Origin: Piscibacillus halophilus
GTDB lineage: Bacteria > Bacillota > Bacilli > Bacillales > Alkalibacillaceae
Length of the DNA stretch: 64,000 nt
Direction: 5' to 3'
NCBI RefSeq assembly: GCF_900110685.1
Contig: NZ_FOES01000007.1
Span: 1-64,000 of the forward strand
Of the stretch, positions 1 through 7,820 are shown piece after piece. The notes under the pieces are model-generated. The model worked only from the letters and a program-made list of their open reading frames with translations, did not search any database and was not told where the DNA came from. How positions within the stretch are numbered: position 1 is the stretch's first letter; the number at the start of each line of letters is the position of its first letter. A program made the translations under genes and the position numbers.

Positions 1-243
1 ACACGCCATGTATGGGAAGATAGTAAAGATAAAGTTCGAGAGAACCGTCTTTCGAATGAAGGTAAATGGATATATCGAATGCGAAAAGAGAAAGTCGAAC
101 GTAGCTTCGCAGATTCAAAAGAACTGCATGGGCTGCGCTATTGTCGTTTGCGTGGAAGGGATAATGTTCGAGAGCAAGCGCTTATGACAGCTGCTTGTCA
201 GAACATGAAGAAGATTGCCCTCCACCTAGACCGTGTGGTCTAG
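1..243 (+). pseudogene. IS1182-type transposase, 3' end only in window
   Basis: Frame 1 is open from the first base to TAG at 241-243, giving the last 80 residues of a protein. The stretch around RMRKEKVERSFADSKELHG followed by LRGRDNVREQALMTAACQN and a KKIA ending is the typical C-terminus of IS1182-family DDE transposases, which cut and paste the element. The 5' part lies outside the window, so I cannot tell whether the element is intact. The last codons overlap the left arm of a hairpin (219-250). The end of the element probably lies a little further on, near the inverted repeat at 321-356, but I cannot fix the boundary. Confidence 0.75.
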
Positions 244-256
244 GTAGAGGAGAGTC
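219..256 (+). terminator. Terminator overlapping the transposase stop
   Basis: CCTC-ACCTAGACC (219-232, one mismatch at 223) pairs with GGTCTAGGT-GAGG (237-250) around a GTGT loop. A T-rich run follows. The stem covers the TAG stop codon, so the transcript would end immediately after the transposase gene. Confidence 0.6.
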
Positions 257-320
257 TTTTTCTTATTATTAAGGTTGTGATAGACATAAATTATTGAGAT
301 ATCTATTTATTAACCTAAAA

Positions 321-356
321 AAGCTTGTAGAAAAACACGGGGTTTCTCTACAAGCT
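321..356. repeat. Inverted repeat, possible IS end
   Basis: AGCTTGTAGA (321-330) is matched by TCTACAAGCT (347-356) with a 16-base centre. It lies between the transposase remnant and the terminator of the next gene. It may be the outer end of the insertion element, but no target-site duplication can be checked because the other end is outside the window. Confidence 0.35.
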
Positions 357-357
357 G

Positions 358-386
358 AAGACCTTGGATTTCCAAGGTCTTTTTTA
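358..386. terminator. Bidirectional terminator
   Basis: AAGACCTTGG (358-367) pairs with CCAAGGTCTT (372-381) over an ATTT loop, with T-runs outside on both strands. It ends transcription of the GNAT gene coming from the right and insulates it from the transposase. Confidence 0.75.
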
Positions 387-890
387 ATCATTATTATACG
401 CAACCTGAACAATTTGTTTTTCACCATTCTTCTCAAACATTTTATACGTTTGCATGTCTATGTTCCTCGCTACTCTTTGCGATGGAATATTGTCTAGTGT
501 TGTATACGAGAAAATTTTTGAGTATCCTAACACATCAAACGCATACTGTTTACAACCGAGTGCAGCTTCAGTGGCATAACCGTTATTCCAATAGTCTTTT
601 ATAATATGAAAACCGATTTCTGGTAAAAGCTCATTATCAATGTTTTGCATCGTAATCCCACAGTCTCCAATAAATTGATCACCATCTTTTAAAATAACGG
701 CCCATAAGCCATGATGGTATTTTTGATAAGAATCAATATTCCAAAGAATCCAGTTTTCAACTTTTTCTTCGCTAAAGGGTTCGGGGTAGTGCCTCATAGA
801 TTCAGAGTCAGAAAGAACTTTCGATAATTCTTCTTTGTCATCTAAAACTAATTCTCTTAAATAAAGTCTTTCAGTTTCAATAATTTTCAT
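384..890 (-). CDS. GNAT acetyltransferase, RimJ/RimL type
   Basis: This 168-residue protein has the RimJ-like GNAT fold, which transfers acetyl from acetyl-CoA to an amino group. The N-terminus MKIIETERLYLREL is the usual first strand. YWNNGYATEA at 100-109 is the acetyl-CoA pyrophosphate-binding turn (family form Q/R-x-x-G-x-G/A), and PSQRVA at 136-141 is the motif B region. Members acetylate protein N-termini, small amines or antibiotics; the substrate here cannot be read from sequence. It stands alone on the minus strand behind a terminator. It is the first of six GNAT genes in the first 17 kb. Confidence 0.85.
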   Translation of the reverse strand: MKIIETERLYLRELVLDDKEELSKVLSDSESMRHYPEPFSEEKVENWILWNIDSYQKYHHGLWAVILKDGDQFIGDCGITMQNIDNELLPEIGFHIIKDYWNNGYATEAALGCKQYAFDVLGYSKIFSYTTLDNIPSQRVARNIDMQTYKMFEKNGEKQIVQVAYNND

Positions 891-1052
891 AGAATCACCA
901 ACTTTAAACTAATATTAACATAATATTGCATGAAAATTATTTTGATGTATTCAATCTTCTTTTCCTTTTGGATTAGCCTCATTTAGGTTAAAATGTTGAT
1001 GTTAGGGAAAAAATGGATGATAGCGGTTTGTACGCTATAAGCGAGTGATCGA

Positions 1053-1355
1053 ATGAAGAATTTATATGAACAAGATATTTTAAAACGAATTCCAGAACAC
1101 GAACGAAAAATTTATCGTACTATGACAAAATTGAGCCGGGTAAACAAACATTTGCTTTGGCAACTGATTAAAGAATCTAATAAAGAAAATGTCGCTATAT
1201 ACACAGGGGATTTAGAAAAACTTCGCGAATTACTTAATAAACAATTAGTGCATATAAATACGGCATATCAAACAAATAGTCAAAAAGTAAGCCTCTTTGT
1301 TCTAAATCGCGCCCCTTACTTAATACGATTACTAAAAAGAGAGTATTTGGACTAG
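1053..1355 (+). CDS. Hypothetical 100-residue basic protein
   Basis: I do not recognise this family. The protein is soluble, rich in K, R, E and L, and predicted mostly helical, with no signal peptide or membrane segment. Upstream of the ATG only a weak ribosome site (gcgagtgatc) is visible. The next gene starts 17 bp after the stop with a strong ribosome site, so the two probably share a transcript. Confidence is limited by the lack of a recognisable domain. Confidence 0.5.
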   Translation: MKNLYEQDILKRIPEHERKIYRTMTKLSRVNKHLLWQLIKESNKENVAIYTGDLEKLRELLNKQLVHINTAYQTNSQKVSLFVLNRAPYLIRLLKREYLD

Positions 1356-1372
1356 TCAGGAGGATATAAATT

Positions 1373-1624
1373 ATGGAAAGCATCATCCCACTCGCATTAG
1401 GCTTTATCCTGAACCTCATCATCTACAAGATGGCAACCATCCTTAATGAGAACCAAAAGCGCTCTGTGATCATAAGTTTAATTTTTGGGACAAGCACAGT
1501 CCTTCTAGGGCTGTTAACAAGACTTGTCACTTTATCTGATATTGGAATCGGTATGTTAATAGCAACAGTGTTTCTATTCGCTTTTTTATTAGGAAAGAAA
1601 AAGATGGAACAGGCAAGGAGTTAA
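1373..1624 (+). CDS. Small membrane protein, three helices
   Basis: This 83-residue protein starts at ATG 1373 just after AGGAGG at 1359-1364. Three hydrophobic segments at about 4-22, 32-51 and 57-74 are followed by a short basic tail (KKKMEQARS), which suggests the C-terminus is cytoplasmic. Size and layout resemble the YesK-like family, but I see no diagnostic motif. It is the first of several tiny membrane proteins encoded here in the same direction. Confidence 0.65.
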   Translation: MESIIPLALGFILNLIIYKMATILNENQKRSVIISLIFGTSTVLLGLLTRLVTLSDIGIGMLIATVFLFAFLLGKKKMEQARS

Positions 1625-1645
1625 TAGAAATTAGGGGAGAGTAGT

Positions 1646-1942
1646 ATGAGGACTATTTTAGAAGTGATACGTATCGCTTTGATTTTCTTAATCTTAGGTA
1701 TGTTAGGATCTAGTTTAGTGGTGTGGATTTATTCATATAGTGAAGCAAAACCATATACTTGGATAAGCAGCCTGGCGATTTTGCTATTGTTATTTGTATT
1801 GTATCGAAATAAACTACAGTTTACCGGGTGGTATAAAGGAAAAGCGGGGAAAAAACTCTCTAAATTTACTACATTTACAATCATTTTAACTTCAGTCATT
1901 TTGCTAATCGCTCCCATGATGTTAGCAGTTATAACGAATTAA
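1646..1942 (+). CDS. Small membrane protein, three helices
   Basis: A 98-residue protein begins at ATG 1646 after GGGGAGAG. Hydrophobic segments lie at about 8-30, 40-54 and 75-96, with a basic cytoplasmic loop between the second and third (KGKAGKKLSK). It follows the previous membrane gene by 21 bp and probably belongs to the same operon. Family and function are not recognised. Confidence 0.65.
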   Translation: MRTILEVIRIALIFLILGMLGSSLVVWIYSYSEAKPYTWISSLAILLLLFVLYRNKLQFTGWYKGKAGKKLSKFTTFTIILTSVILLIAPMMLAVITN

Positions 1943-2072
1943 GATTAAAGATCGACGTTGAGTCGGTCTTTTTTTATAAATGTCGGCTTAATTTATGGAA
2001 TATTATGTTAAAATAAGTGAAAGACTTATAGAATTATTAATTACAGTCGTTAAATCATATGGTGCCAAAAAG

Positions 2073-2198
2073 AAACGTGCCTATAAAATCTATAAACATG
2101 CCCATAGAATTAAGAAACACGCCTATAGAAATGAAAAACATGCCCATAGATTTAAGAAATACACCCATAGAATTCAAAAACATGTCTATAGCACCTGT
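2073..2198. repeat. Six tandem copies of a 21-bp unit
   Basis: Six consecutive 21-bp units start at 2073, 2094, 2115, 2136, 2157 and 2178, based on AAACATGCCCATAGAATTAAG with the last copies more diverged. The array lies between two small membrane-protein genes. Because 21 is a multiple of three, one frame stays open across it (1995-2252, a KHAHRIK-type heptad repeat). That frame has no ribosome site, and unit differences change most amino acids, so I treat the array as non-coding. Confidence 0.8.
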
Positions 2199-2244
2199 AA
2201 ACAAGTGATTTTAGACTTATTCAGTTGGCAAAGGTGGTGGATTA

Positions 2245-2816
2245 ATGGATAATGTTTCATTTAAAAAAGTGGAATTATAGGGTCAACATTAATATTACTA
2301 GTCGTGGGATTTGCCGCGAGCATGATGCCGACTGAAAGCATTCCTATACTGATCATCAATTTGTCGATGTTGATCATTGTCACTGTGACATTAGTCATAG
2401 CTTGGCAAAAATATCGGGAAAATAAGAGAAGGCACATGATGATACATGGCTACATATGGTTAACAACTTTAGCAATTTATTTCTCACTGCCTTTATTACG
2501 AGTGTTATATGGTCATTATACATTTTGGATATGCTTAAGCATTCTGATGATTATGATCGTTTTACCGTATTTATACGCAAAAAGAATTGTGTTTGGTCTT
2601 CGTAATCCTCATAAATCCAAGTTTGGCAGAATCTCATTTACGTTTATCATCTTGTTAATTTTTTTTGGATTAATCCTTTATAGGAGCTCATTTAATGAAT
2701 CGACCATAGAATTGTATCCCATTGCCATTTATTTATATTTAGCAGCCAATCTTTTATTTATATTAGCACCTGGGCTTTTATTAAAACCGGGTGTGATTGA
2801 CAAAATGGATGAATAG
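2245..2816 (+). pseudogene. Membrane protein gene with a frameshift in an A-run near the start
   Basis: AAAGGTGGTGG at 2230-2240 precedes ATG 2245, but that frame reads MDNVSFKKVEL and stops at TAG 2278. The -1 frame continues from the A-run at 2263-2268 as KSGIIGSTLILLVVGFAASM and stays open to 2816, giving about 190 residues with five hydrophobic segments. One extra A would restore a single frame. This could be a true frameshift, a read error in a homopolymer, or slippage on the AAAAAAG run. The first ATG/GTG in the long frame (2304) falls inside the first membrane helix and has no ribosome site. Function is unknown. Confidence 0.6.
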
Positions 2817-2875
2817 GAATCTTGTGTATATATAATTTAAAAACTACTAAATAAATATTTTAAGGGGGCATTATT

Positions 2876-3175
2876 TTGGACACTCTACAAATCCAAGGCA
2901 TTAAATTCACTTCATACATTAAACTTCTATTAATCATATCTATCTCAACGGGTACCTTATTAGGTTTGGTCATGTTTATCATGAGTTTATTTGGAGGGCC
3001 GGTAACGGCTGAACTTGGAACGAAGGTATTTTCGGGTGTAACGGCTGGAATTTTAGGTATATTTATGATGCCAATAATGTTTCTGTTTTTCGGTATTGTT
3101 ATTGGTCTGGTTTCTTACATACCGTTTAAAGTAGCTCTAAAGTTAATGAATGGTTTGACCATTAATTTGAAATAA
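2876..3175 (+). CDS. Small membrane protein
   Basis: This 99-residue protein begins at TTG 2876, the only start well placed behind AAGGGGGC at 2862-2869. Two long hydrophobic segments at about 17-39 and 50-85 contain many glycines and methionines, with a short basic C-terminal end. No family is recognised. It is likely co-transcribed with, or a duplicate-type neighbour of, the other small membrane proteins in this block. Confidence 0.6.
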   Translation: MDTLQIQGIKFTSYIKLLLIISISTGTLLGLVMFIMSLFGGPVTAELGTKVFSGVTAGILGIFMMPIMFLFFGIVIGLVSYIPFKVALKLMNGLTINLK

Positions 3176-3267
3176 AGTAAAAGCATTTCGGACTTCATAA
3201 ATTAAAAATTCCCTCCTGTTTAAATATATAATATTCTACTAGTTAACTTTAAGACTCCAATATAGTA

Positions 3268-3298
3268 TCCCAACATTTTTATAAATGTTGGGAATTTT
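3268..3298 (+). terminator. Terminator-like hairpin
   Basis: TCCCAACATTT (3268-3278) and AAATGTTGGGA (3283-3293) form an 11-bp stem with a TTAT loop, followed by ATTTTAT. The T-tract is short. It lies in a 190-bp gap after the membrane gene ending at 3175. Confidence 0.5.
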
Positions 3299-3369
3299 AT
3301 GATAATATGGTGGGTATTAAGGATGAAAGTAAATTGAGATTACTAGGAGCTTAAAATAGGAGTGATTTG

Positions 3370-3549
3370 TTGAAAGCATTGAGACTTTTAATTTTAGGAT
3401 TTGTTATTGGAATTTTAGTTTCCATTGTAGGGAAGGTTTTTAGTGATTTGTCCTTCTTTCAGCATATTTTAATATCAGTATTAATCGGACTAGTGGTTGG
3501 TACAATTTATATATTGATTGAGTTGAGAGTTAGTAAGTCCTCCTCGTGA
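3370..3549 (+). CDS. Tiny two-helix membrane protein
   Basis: There are two TTG codons, 3367 and 3370. AGGAG at 3358-3362 sits 7 bases before 3370 and only 4 before 3367, so I choose 3370. The 59-residue product has two hydrophobic helices (about 4-22 and 30-52) separated by a short polar turn and a serine-rich end. Not recognised. Confidence 0.55.
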   Translation: MKALRLLILGFVIGILVSIVGKVFSDLSFFQHILISVLIGLVVGTIYILIELRVSKSSS

Positions 3550-3601
3550 ATAGTTTGGCAAAAGAAATGAGATTATGATGAAAACCATAGGAGGCAAACA
3601 C

Positions 3602-3793
3602 ATGGAATTATTCGGTATGCTTATTTTTTATGGAATTGGATTATTGTTTCTCTATTTAGTTATAGAAGCTGCGATTCGTAATGGGATTAATAATTCATTG
3701 ATCGGAAAATACCTAGAAAAAAAGCATGGACTTAAAAAAGATGAATACCATTCACCTCTTGATTCACCACCAAATCAAGAAGTAAAAAGTTGA
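3602..3793 (+). CDS. Small single-span membrane protein
   Basis: The frame opens earlier (3575), but AGGAGG at 3589-3594 lies 7 bases before ATG 3602, so translation should begin at MELFGMLIF. The 63-residue product has one N-terminal membrane helix (about 5-22) and a charged cytoplasmic tail with LIGKYLEKKHGLKKDE and a proline-rich end. It precedes the GNAT gene by 18 bp in the same direction and may be co-transcribed. Function is unknown. Confidence 0.6.
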   Translation: MELFGMLIFYGIGLLFLYLVIEAAIRNGINNSLIGKYLEKKHGLKKDEYHSPLDSPPNQEVKS

Positions 3794-3811
3794 TAAACAG
3801 GAGTGATGATC

Positions 3812-4324
3812 GTGAAAGTAAGAAAAGCAGTGGTTGAAGATGCGAAAGGGATGGCTAAAGTTCATGTTGATAGTTGGCGAACGACTTACGCTGGGGTAGT
3901 GCCAGATGAATATTTAAACAATTTATCTTATGATGAGCGGGAAAATATGTGGAAGCAGGCGACCCCACGAGGTGGAGTTTATGTCGCGGAGAATAATGAA
4001 GGGGAAATTGTTGGTTTTGCTACAGGTGGCCCGGAGAGAAGTGGAAAGTATCCTGACTATAAAGGAGAACTTTATGCTATATATATTTTAAAAGATTATC
4101 AAAGACAAGGGATTGGTAAGGCATTAATGAAGCCAATTGTAGAGGGTTTAATTAGAGACAATCTAACCAATATGGTGGTGTTAGTTCTTGAAGACAATCC
4201 ATCCAAACACTTTTATGAAGCTACAGGCGCAAAATTGTTGGATACTGAAGATATTGAAATAGGTGGAAAGAAATTGATAGAACTCGTATATGGATGGGAC
4301 GATATAAGAAGTATTAACTTGTAA
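3812..4324 (+). CDS. GNAT acetyltransferase
   Basis: RQGIGKAL at about 98-105 is the Q/R-x-x-G-x-G/A acetyl-CoA motif, and DNPSKHFYEATGAK near the end is the usual GNAT C-terminal signature. The start is set at GTG 3812, 8 bases after AGGAG (3799-3803); ATG 3806 is only two bases from that site. At 170 residues it is a full-length single domain. The opening (DSWRTTYAGVVP) is typical of Bacillus GNATs whose substrates are unassigned. Confidence 0.85.
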   Translation: MKVRKAVVEDAKGMAKVHVDSWRTTYAGVVPDEYLNNLSYDERENMWKQATPRGGVYVAENNEGEIVGFATGGPERSGKYPDYKGELYAIYILKDYQRQGIGKALMKPIVEGLIRDNLTNMVVLVLEDNPSKHFYEATGAKLLDTEDIEIGGKKLIELVYGWDDIRSINL

Positions 4325-4354
4325 CCTATCGAACCTTAAAAGGAGCTTTTTTAA

Positions 4355-4901
4355 ATGAAAAAAATGGGAGACTATTAGCGAATATATTTATAAAACCCCT
4401 TTTGGAAATTTAAGAAAAGATCGATGCGAAATGCCAGATGGTAAGGTTATTGACTCTTATTATGTCCATGAATATTCTGATTGGGTCAATGCCGTTGTAT
4501 TAACGAAGAATAACCAAATCATTCTAGTGAATCAGTATCGACATGCTGGTGGAGATAGCTTTCTAGAAATTCCAGCTGGTAAAATAGAAGTTGGAGAAAC
4601 CTATTCAGAGGGAATTCTTCGCGAAGTGAGGGAAGAAACGGGTTATACTTCTAAAGCCAATCCTATTAAAATAGGAGAGTTCATGGTCAACCCAGCTATT
4701 CAAAATAATAAAGTGGTGACATTTTTAATTTTAGAAGCTTACAAGGCTGGTGAACAGTGCTTGGATGAATTTGAAGACCTATCTATCCATACATATGACT
4801 TTGATGAACTAGACGAATTAATCAAAATGAACAAGATTAAGACTCAATTATTTACAGTCCATGCTTATTATACGGTAAAGGATTATTTAAAGCATGAATG
4901 A
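4355..4901 (+). pseudogene. Nudix hydrolase (ADP-ribose pyrophosphatase type) with 5' frameshift
   Basis: The Nudix box is complete: GKIEVGETYSEGILREVREETGY reads as Gx5Ex7REVxEExGx (split here at the box's own spacing), the Mg-dependent site that cleaves nucleoside diphosphates linked to other groups. The upstream YYVHEYSDWVNAVVLT region and QYRHAGGDSFLEIPAG match ADP-ribose pyrophosphatases. AGGAG at 4341-4345 sits 9 bases before ATG 4355, but ATG is followed by seven A and that frame stops at TAG 4376. With six A the reading would be MKKWETISEEY and run straight into the Nudix frame, which is open from 4359. The only in-frame ATG is 4431, without a ribosome site, and starting there removes part of the fold. 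Confidence 0.75.
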
Positions 4902-5053
4902 TTTTATGATGTCTAATAACCATAAAATAATCCAATGACCATAATATTTAGACCGATATCCAAAAAAATTGTGCATCTTCCTATTCTTGCCCAACCAAAA
5001 AATTATTTTAGACATAACATGAACTAGAAAATCACTTAGGGAGGTGCCTTGTT

Positions 5054-5149
5054 ATGCACAAAGGTGGTTATGGTTACAACGATAGCTTCATTTTAATTGT
5101 TGTATTGTTTATCCTTCTAATTATTGTGGGTGCATCTTTTTATTACTAA
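5054..5149 (+). CDS. YjcZ-family spore-associated micropeptide
   Basis: A 31-residue ORF begins at ATG 5054 behind GGGAGGTG (5039-5046). It has a glycine/tyrosine-rich head (MHKGGYGYND) and a single hydrophobic helix rich in L, I and V, ending in GASFYY. This is the layout of the YjcZ/SscA family of Bacillus, small single-span proteins linked to spore assembly. A terminator follows at 5177. It is the strongest indication in the window that the host forms spores. Confidence 0.8.
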   Translation: MHKGGYGYNDSFILIVVLFILLIIVGASFYY

Positions 5150-5176
5150 GTTTTAAATTGACAATCATCCCCATCT

Positions 5177-5206
5177 GAAGGGCTCTATAAGAGCTCTTCG
5201 TTTTTG
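5177..5206 (+). terminator. Terminator of the yjcZ-like gene
   Basis: GAAGGGCTC (5177-5185) pairs with GAGCTCTTC (5191-5199), with one G-T pair and a TATAA loop, followed by GTTTTTG. Confidence 0.7.
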
Positions 5207-5301
5207 TGAACAACTTGGACAGGTGTCCCTCTTTAACATACACTCATCCCAATATATGCTAAAATAGATACAAAATTTAATGGAATATAAGAGGTGTTCT
5301 T

Positions 5302-5970
5302 GTGAGAGTCGTTACTGTAGATTTCGATGGGACGTTGTATCAGGGAAACTCGTTTAAAGTTATGTTTGATGTAGCTAAGAAACAGTACAAAGCTAAGCAA
5401 TGGATAGTGGTTGGATTTGGGACTGCTAAAGCAATCGGGAAGCTAATCACAAGTGGAAAAGAATCGGCTAAACATATGTTTTTCCGTTCATTTGTTAAAT
5501 CGTTTAAAGGAAAATCCAAAGCTGAACTTGAGGAGTTCTTTAATGATTTAGCTTATGGTGATTTAGAGCGTGTGAATCGTCCATTGGTGGACAAGGTGAA
5601 AAAGCATATCGAAAATGGGGACAAAGTTGTCATATTATCAGGTGCATTAAACCCGTTTTTAACAGCTTTTAGAGAAGCGGTAGGTTTAGAAGAAGCTGAT
5701 ATTATCGGTTCTGAATTGTTTTACGATGGAAACAAAATTTCTAATGGGAAAATGGGTGATATCGTAAACGGGGAAAAGAAAGCCGAAAAAGTTCAAGAAT
5801 GGCTGAAAAATCGCGGACTTACGGTTGAGGATGTAACACTTTGGGCATATGCTGATAGTGAGAGTGACGGACCATTGTTGGATATGGTTGATCATCCAGT
5901 TGTCGTGAATCCAGATGAAGATATGGAAAAACTCGCCGAACAAAAAGGTTGGCCAGTCTTTGGGAATTAA
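5302..5970 (+). CDS. HAD-IB family phosphatase
   Basis: The start is GTG 5302 after AGAGGTG. DFDGTL at 7-12 is HAD motif I (nucleophile Asp7, acid/base Asp9). ILSGA near 111 is motif II, the lysine near GKMGDIVNGEKK is motif III, and ADSESD at 184-189 is motif IV, which binds Mg. Length (222) and the helical cap between motifs I and II fit the phosphoserine-phosphatase-like HAD-IB group, which removes phosphate from small metabolites. The substrate is unknown. The gene stands alone between terminators. Confidence 0.8.
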   Translation: MRVVTVDFDGTLYQGNSFKVMFDVAKKQYKAKQWIVVGFGTAKAIGKLITSGKESAKHMFFRSFVKSFKGKSKAELEEFFNDLAYGDLERVNRPLVDKVKKHIENGDKVVILSGALNPFLTAFREAVGLEEADIIGSELFYDGNKISNGKMGDIVNGEKKAEKVQEWLKNRGLTVEDVTLWAYADSESDGPLLDMVDHPVVVNPDEDMEKLAEQKGWPVFGN

Positions 5971-5976
5971 CTATGT

Positions 5977-6006
5977 AAGCATCTGTTAAATGGCAGATGC
6001 TTAATT
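5977..6006. terminator. Bidirectional terminator
   Basis: AAGCATCTG (5977-5985) pairs with CAGATGCTT (5994-6002) over an 8-base loop. A+T-rich flanks serve both the HAD gene and the convergent HD gene. Confidence 0.65.
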
Positions 6007-6008
6007 TA

Positions 6009-6533
6009 TTATGAGCCTGTTAAGAGGTTTTCTTTATTTAATTTATAATCAAGCACGCGAATTTGACTTAACTCTTCTTTTTTATTTAAATGACGATAAT
6101 GATGGGCATCATTAGGTTGCTTATCGTTTTCATCAGCAAGATGGACGACTTGTTGAAGCGGGGTTCTTTTAAAACCATCAGCAGGTAAAGCCGATTCTGT
6201 ATGAAATAAAATCGCGTGTGCTATTTCTTTTGCTGCATTTTGATCTTCACCTAAACGTACGAGAAGCTTATGAGCCCGTTCTGCTCCTTTAATCGGATGA
6301 ATATCAAACCTTTGATATTGTTCATAATCCCATTCACCATCTCTGTACCACGTATAATGACCAATATCATGCAAAAATCCAGCTTTTACCGCCCAGTCAG
6401 GATTAACGTTGTATTGTTTGGCTAGTTCGTAAGCGTTGTGCGCCACAGAAATTGCGTGAGCCATCCCTGAACGGCGGACATATTTTTGTGTAATCGGATG
6501 AACATAAATATCTTCAAGTGTTACGCGTCTCAT
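6009..6533 (-). CDS. HD-domain hydrolase
   Basis: The 174-residue protein carries an HD metal-dependent phosphohydrolase domain: a histidine in MAHAISVAH (26 or 32), the HD pair at 55-56 in FLHDIGHYTW, further histidines (HP..., ILFHTES) and an aspartate in HLADENDK. Such proteins hydrolyse phosphate esters, often on nucleotides. It is single-domain and cytosolic, and starts at ATG 6533 behind AAGGAGG. The exact substrate is not predictable. Confidence 0.75.
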   Translation of the reverse strand: MRRVTLEDIYVHPITQKYVRRSGMAHAISVAHNAYELAKQYNVNPDWAVKAGFLHDIGHYTWYRDGEWDYEQYQRFDIHPIKGAERAHKLLVRLGEDQNAAKEIAHAILFHTESALPADGFKRTPLQQVVHLADENDKQPNDAHHYRHLNKKEELSQIRVLDYKLNKENLLTGS

Positions 6534-6652
6534 AGCATGTCCTCCTTTTTAGGTTAAATTATCGATATATTAACACTACTGTTAATCAAAATCAAGCTGT
6601 AGCTAAGGAGGATTATATAGATTATTAGACTGTAACTTTGTACTATATTCTT

Positions 6653-7147
6653 TTAGATTTCCCTATAATACCTAATGGATGCTAGCTGTTCGCCAGTGCT
6701 TGTCTCACTGACCTTTTCAGCTATTGGTCGGAACCCTCGGGCCTCATAAAAAGGAATTCCATATTGGTTATCTTTTTGAACAGAGACCACTTGTTCAGTA
6801 GCACCTTGTTGTTTTTGATCTTCGGTAAATATATTGAGTAGCTTTTTACCAATTCCTTTATAACGATAAGTCGGGTCCATATAAAAAACAAAAATTTGAC
6901 CAGTTTCGGGTCCGGTCATGGCACCGCCAATTGTACCAACGACTTTCGAATCGATTATGGCCACATGTGTATACGTACCGTTTTCAATATCGTCTTGAAT
7001 TTTTTCGATGTTATACCAGTACTCAATATTCTGTTCTTGATACTCTTCACTACATAGCCCTTCAACGGTCTGCCGCCAACCTGTGGAGCAAATTCGCCTA
7101 ATAGCTTCAGCGTGTTCAATCTTTGGTTTGGTGATGTTAACTTGCAT
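6653..7147 (-). CDS. GNAT acetyltransferase
   Basis: This 164-residue protein has the acetyl-CoA motif YRYKGIGKKLL at about 95-105, preceded by the strand IFVFYMDP, and the C-terminal PFYEARGF signature of GNAT enzymes. It starts at ATG 7147 behind AGGAGGG, 10 bp after the stop of the isochorismatase-like gene, so the two form an operon transcribed leftward. The substrate is unknown. Confidence 0.85.
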   Translation of the reverse strand: MQVNITKPKIEHAEAIRRICSTGWRQTVEGLCSEEYQEQNIEYWYNIEKIQDDIENGTYTHVAIIDSKVVGTIGGAMTGPETGQIFVFYMDPTYRYKGIGKKLLNIFTEDQKQQGATEQVVSVQKDNQYGIPFYEARGFRPIAEKVSETSTGEQLASIRYYREI

Positions 7148-7157
7148 AATAACCCTC

Positions 7158-7688
7158 CTATATAGATGAATTAATAATTTCAGTCGTAGGTGTCACTTTT
7201 GCAAACCAACGTAAAGTCTGATTATGATGATCAATGATTTGTTGAGCCGTAAGGTTATTCGTGTCAAAAGTACTATGAGCATCTAAAACAAGAGTCATCT
7301 TGTAACCTAAGCTAAAAGCTCTTCTGCAAGTGGTATCCACACATACTTCAGTCTGTATGCCAGCTATCATTAGTTCATCGATCTTTTCTTGTTGTAAGTG
7401 ATCATGTAAGTTGGTTTGGTGAAAAGAGTCTGGTGTATGTTTTTGAATAATCATGTCAGAGTCTAAAGGGGCTATATCTGAATGGATTTGCCAGTCTATT
7501 GATCCTGTTTCTAATGAAGATCCTGTAGGCTCGTTATGTTGAACGTATATCACTGGTATGTGATGATGGCGGGCTTCTTTTAAAAGTGAATTTAATCTAT
7601 GAAGTAAATCCTTTCCGTTATGAACAGGTGGTTGTTCATTAAACATTCCGTTTTGGACGTCTATGATGATTAGGGCTTTATTCGACAT
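7158..7688 (-). CDS. Isochorismatase-like cysteine hydrolase
   Basis: The catalytic triad of the family is present: Asp10 in LIIIDVQNG, Lys83 in IQKHTPDSF and Cys116 in QTEVCVDTTCR, with the cis-peptide region before the cysteine. Members hydrolyse amides or vinyl ethers, for example nicotinamide or isochorismate; the pocket does not tell me which. It is a 176-residue cytosolic single domain. It is the first gene of a two-gene leftward unit with a GNAT gene. A second member of the family lies at 29758-30300. Confidence 0.85.
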   Translation of the reverse strand: MSNKALIIIDVQNGMFNEQPPVHNGKDLLHRLNSLLKEARHHHIPVIYVQHNEPTGSSLETGSIDWQIHSDIAPLDSDMIIQKHTPDSFHQTNLHDHLQQEKIDELMIAGIQTEVCVDTTCRRAFSLGYKMTLVLDAHSTFDTNNLTAQQIIDHHNQTLRWFAKVTPTTEIINSSI

Positions 7689-7777
7689 ATGATAACACTC
7701 CTAATCTATTAATTTATTATATAATAACATAAATTGGTATTTTATATATAAAAGGTAATGAAAATACACGTGGATAA

Positions 7778-7820
7778 ATAAAACGCTTTTTCAACTAATC
7801 CAGCTGAAAAAGCGTTTTAT
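7778..7820. terminator. Bidirectional terminator
   Basis: A perfect 16-bp stem, ATAAAACGCTTTTTCA (7778-7793) against 7805-7820, with an 11-base loop. A/T-runs inside the stem make it work in both directions; it ends the leftward GNAT gene at 7820. Confidence 0.8.

Noticed and set aside
1995-2252. 85-codon frame with heptad KHAHRIK-like repeats
   Set aside because: There is no ribosome site before its ATG, it is open only because the repeat length is divisible by three, and unit differences mostly change amino acids. Kept as a DNA repeat.
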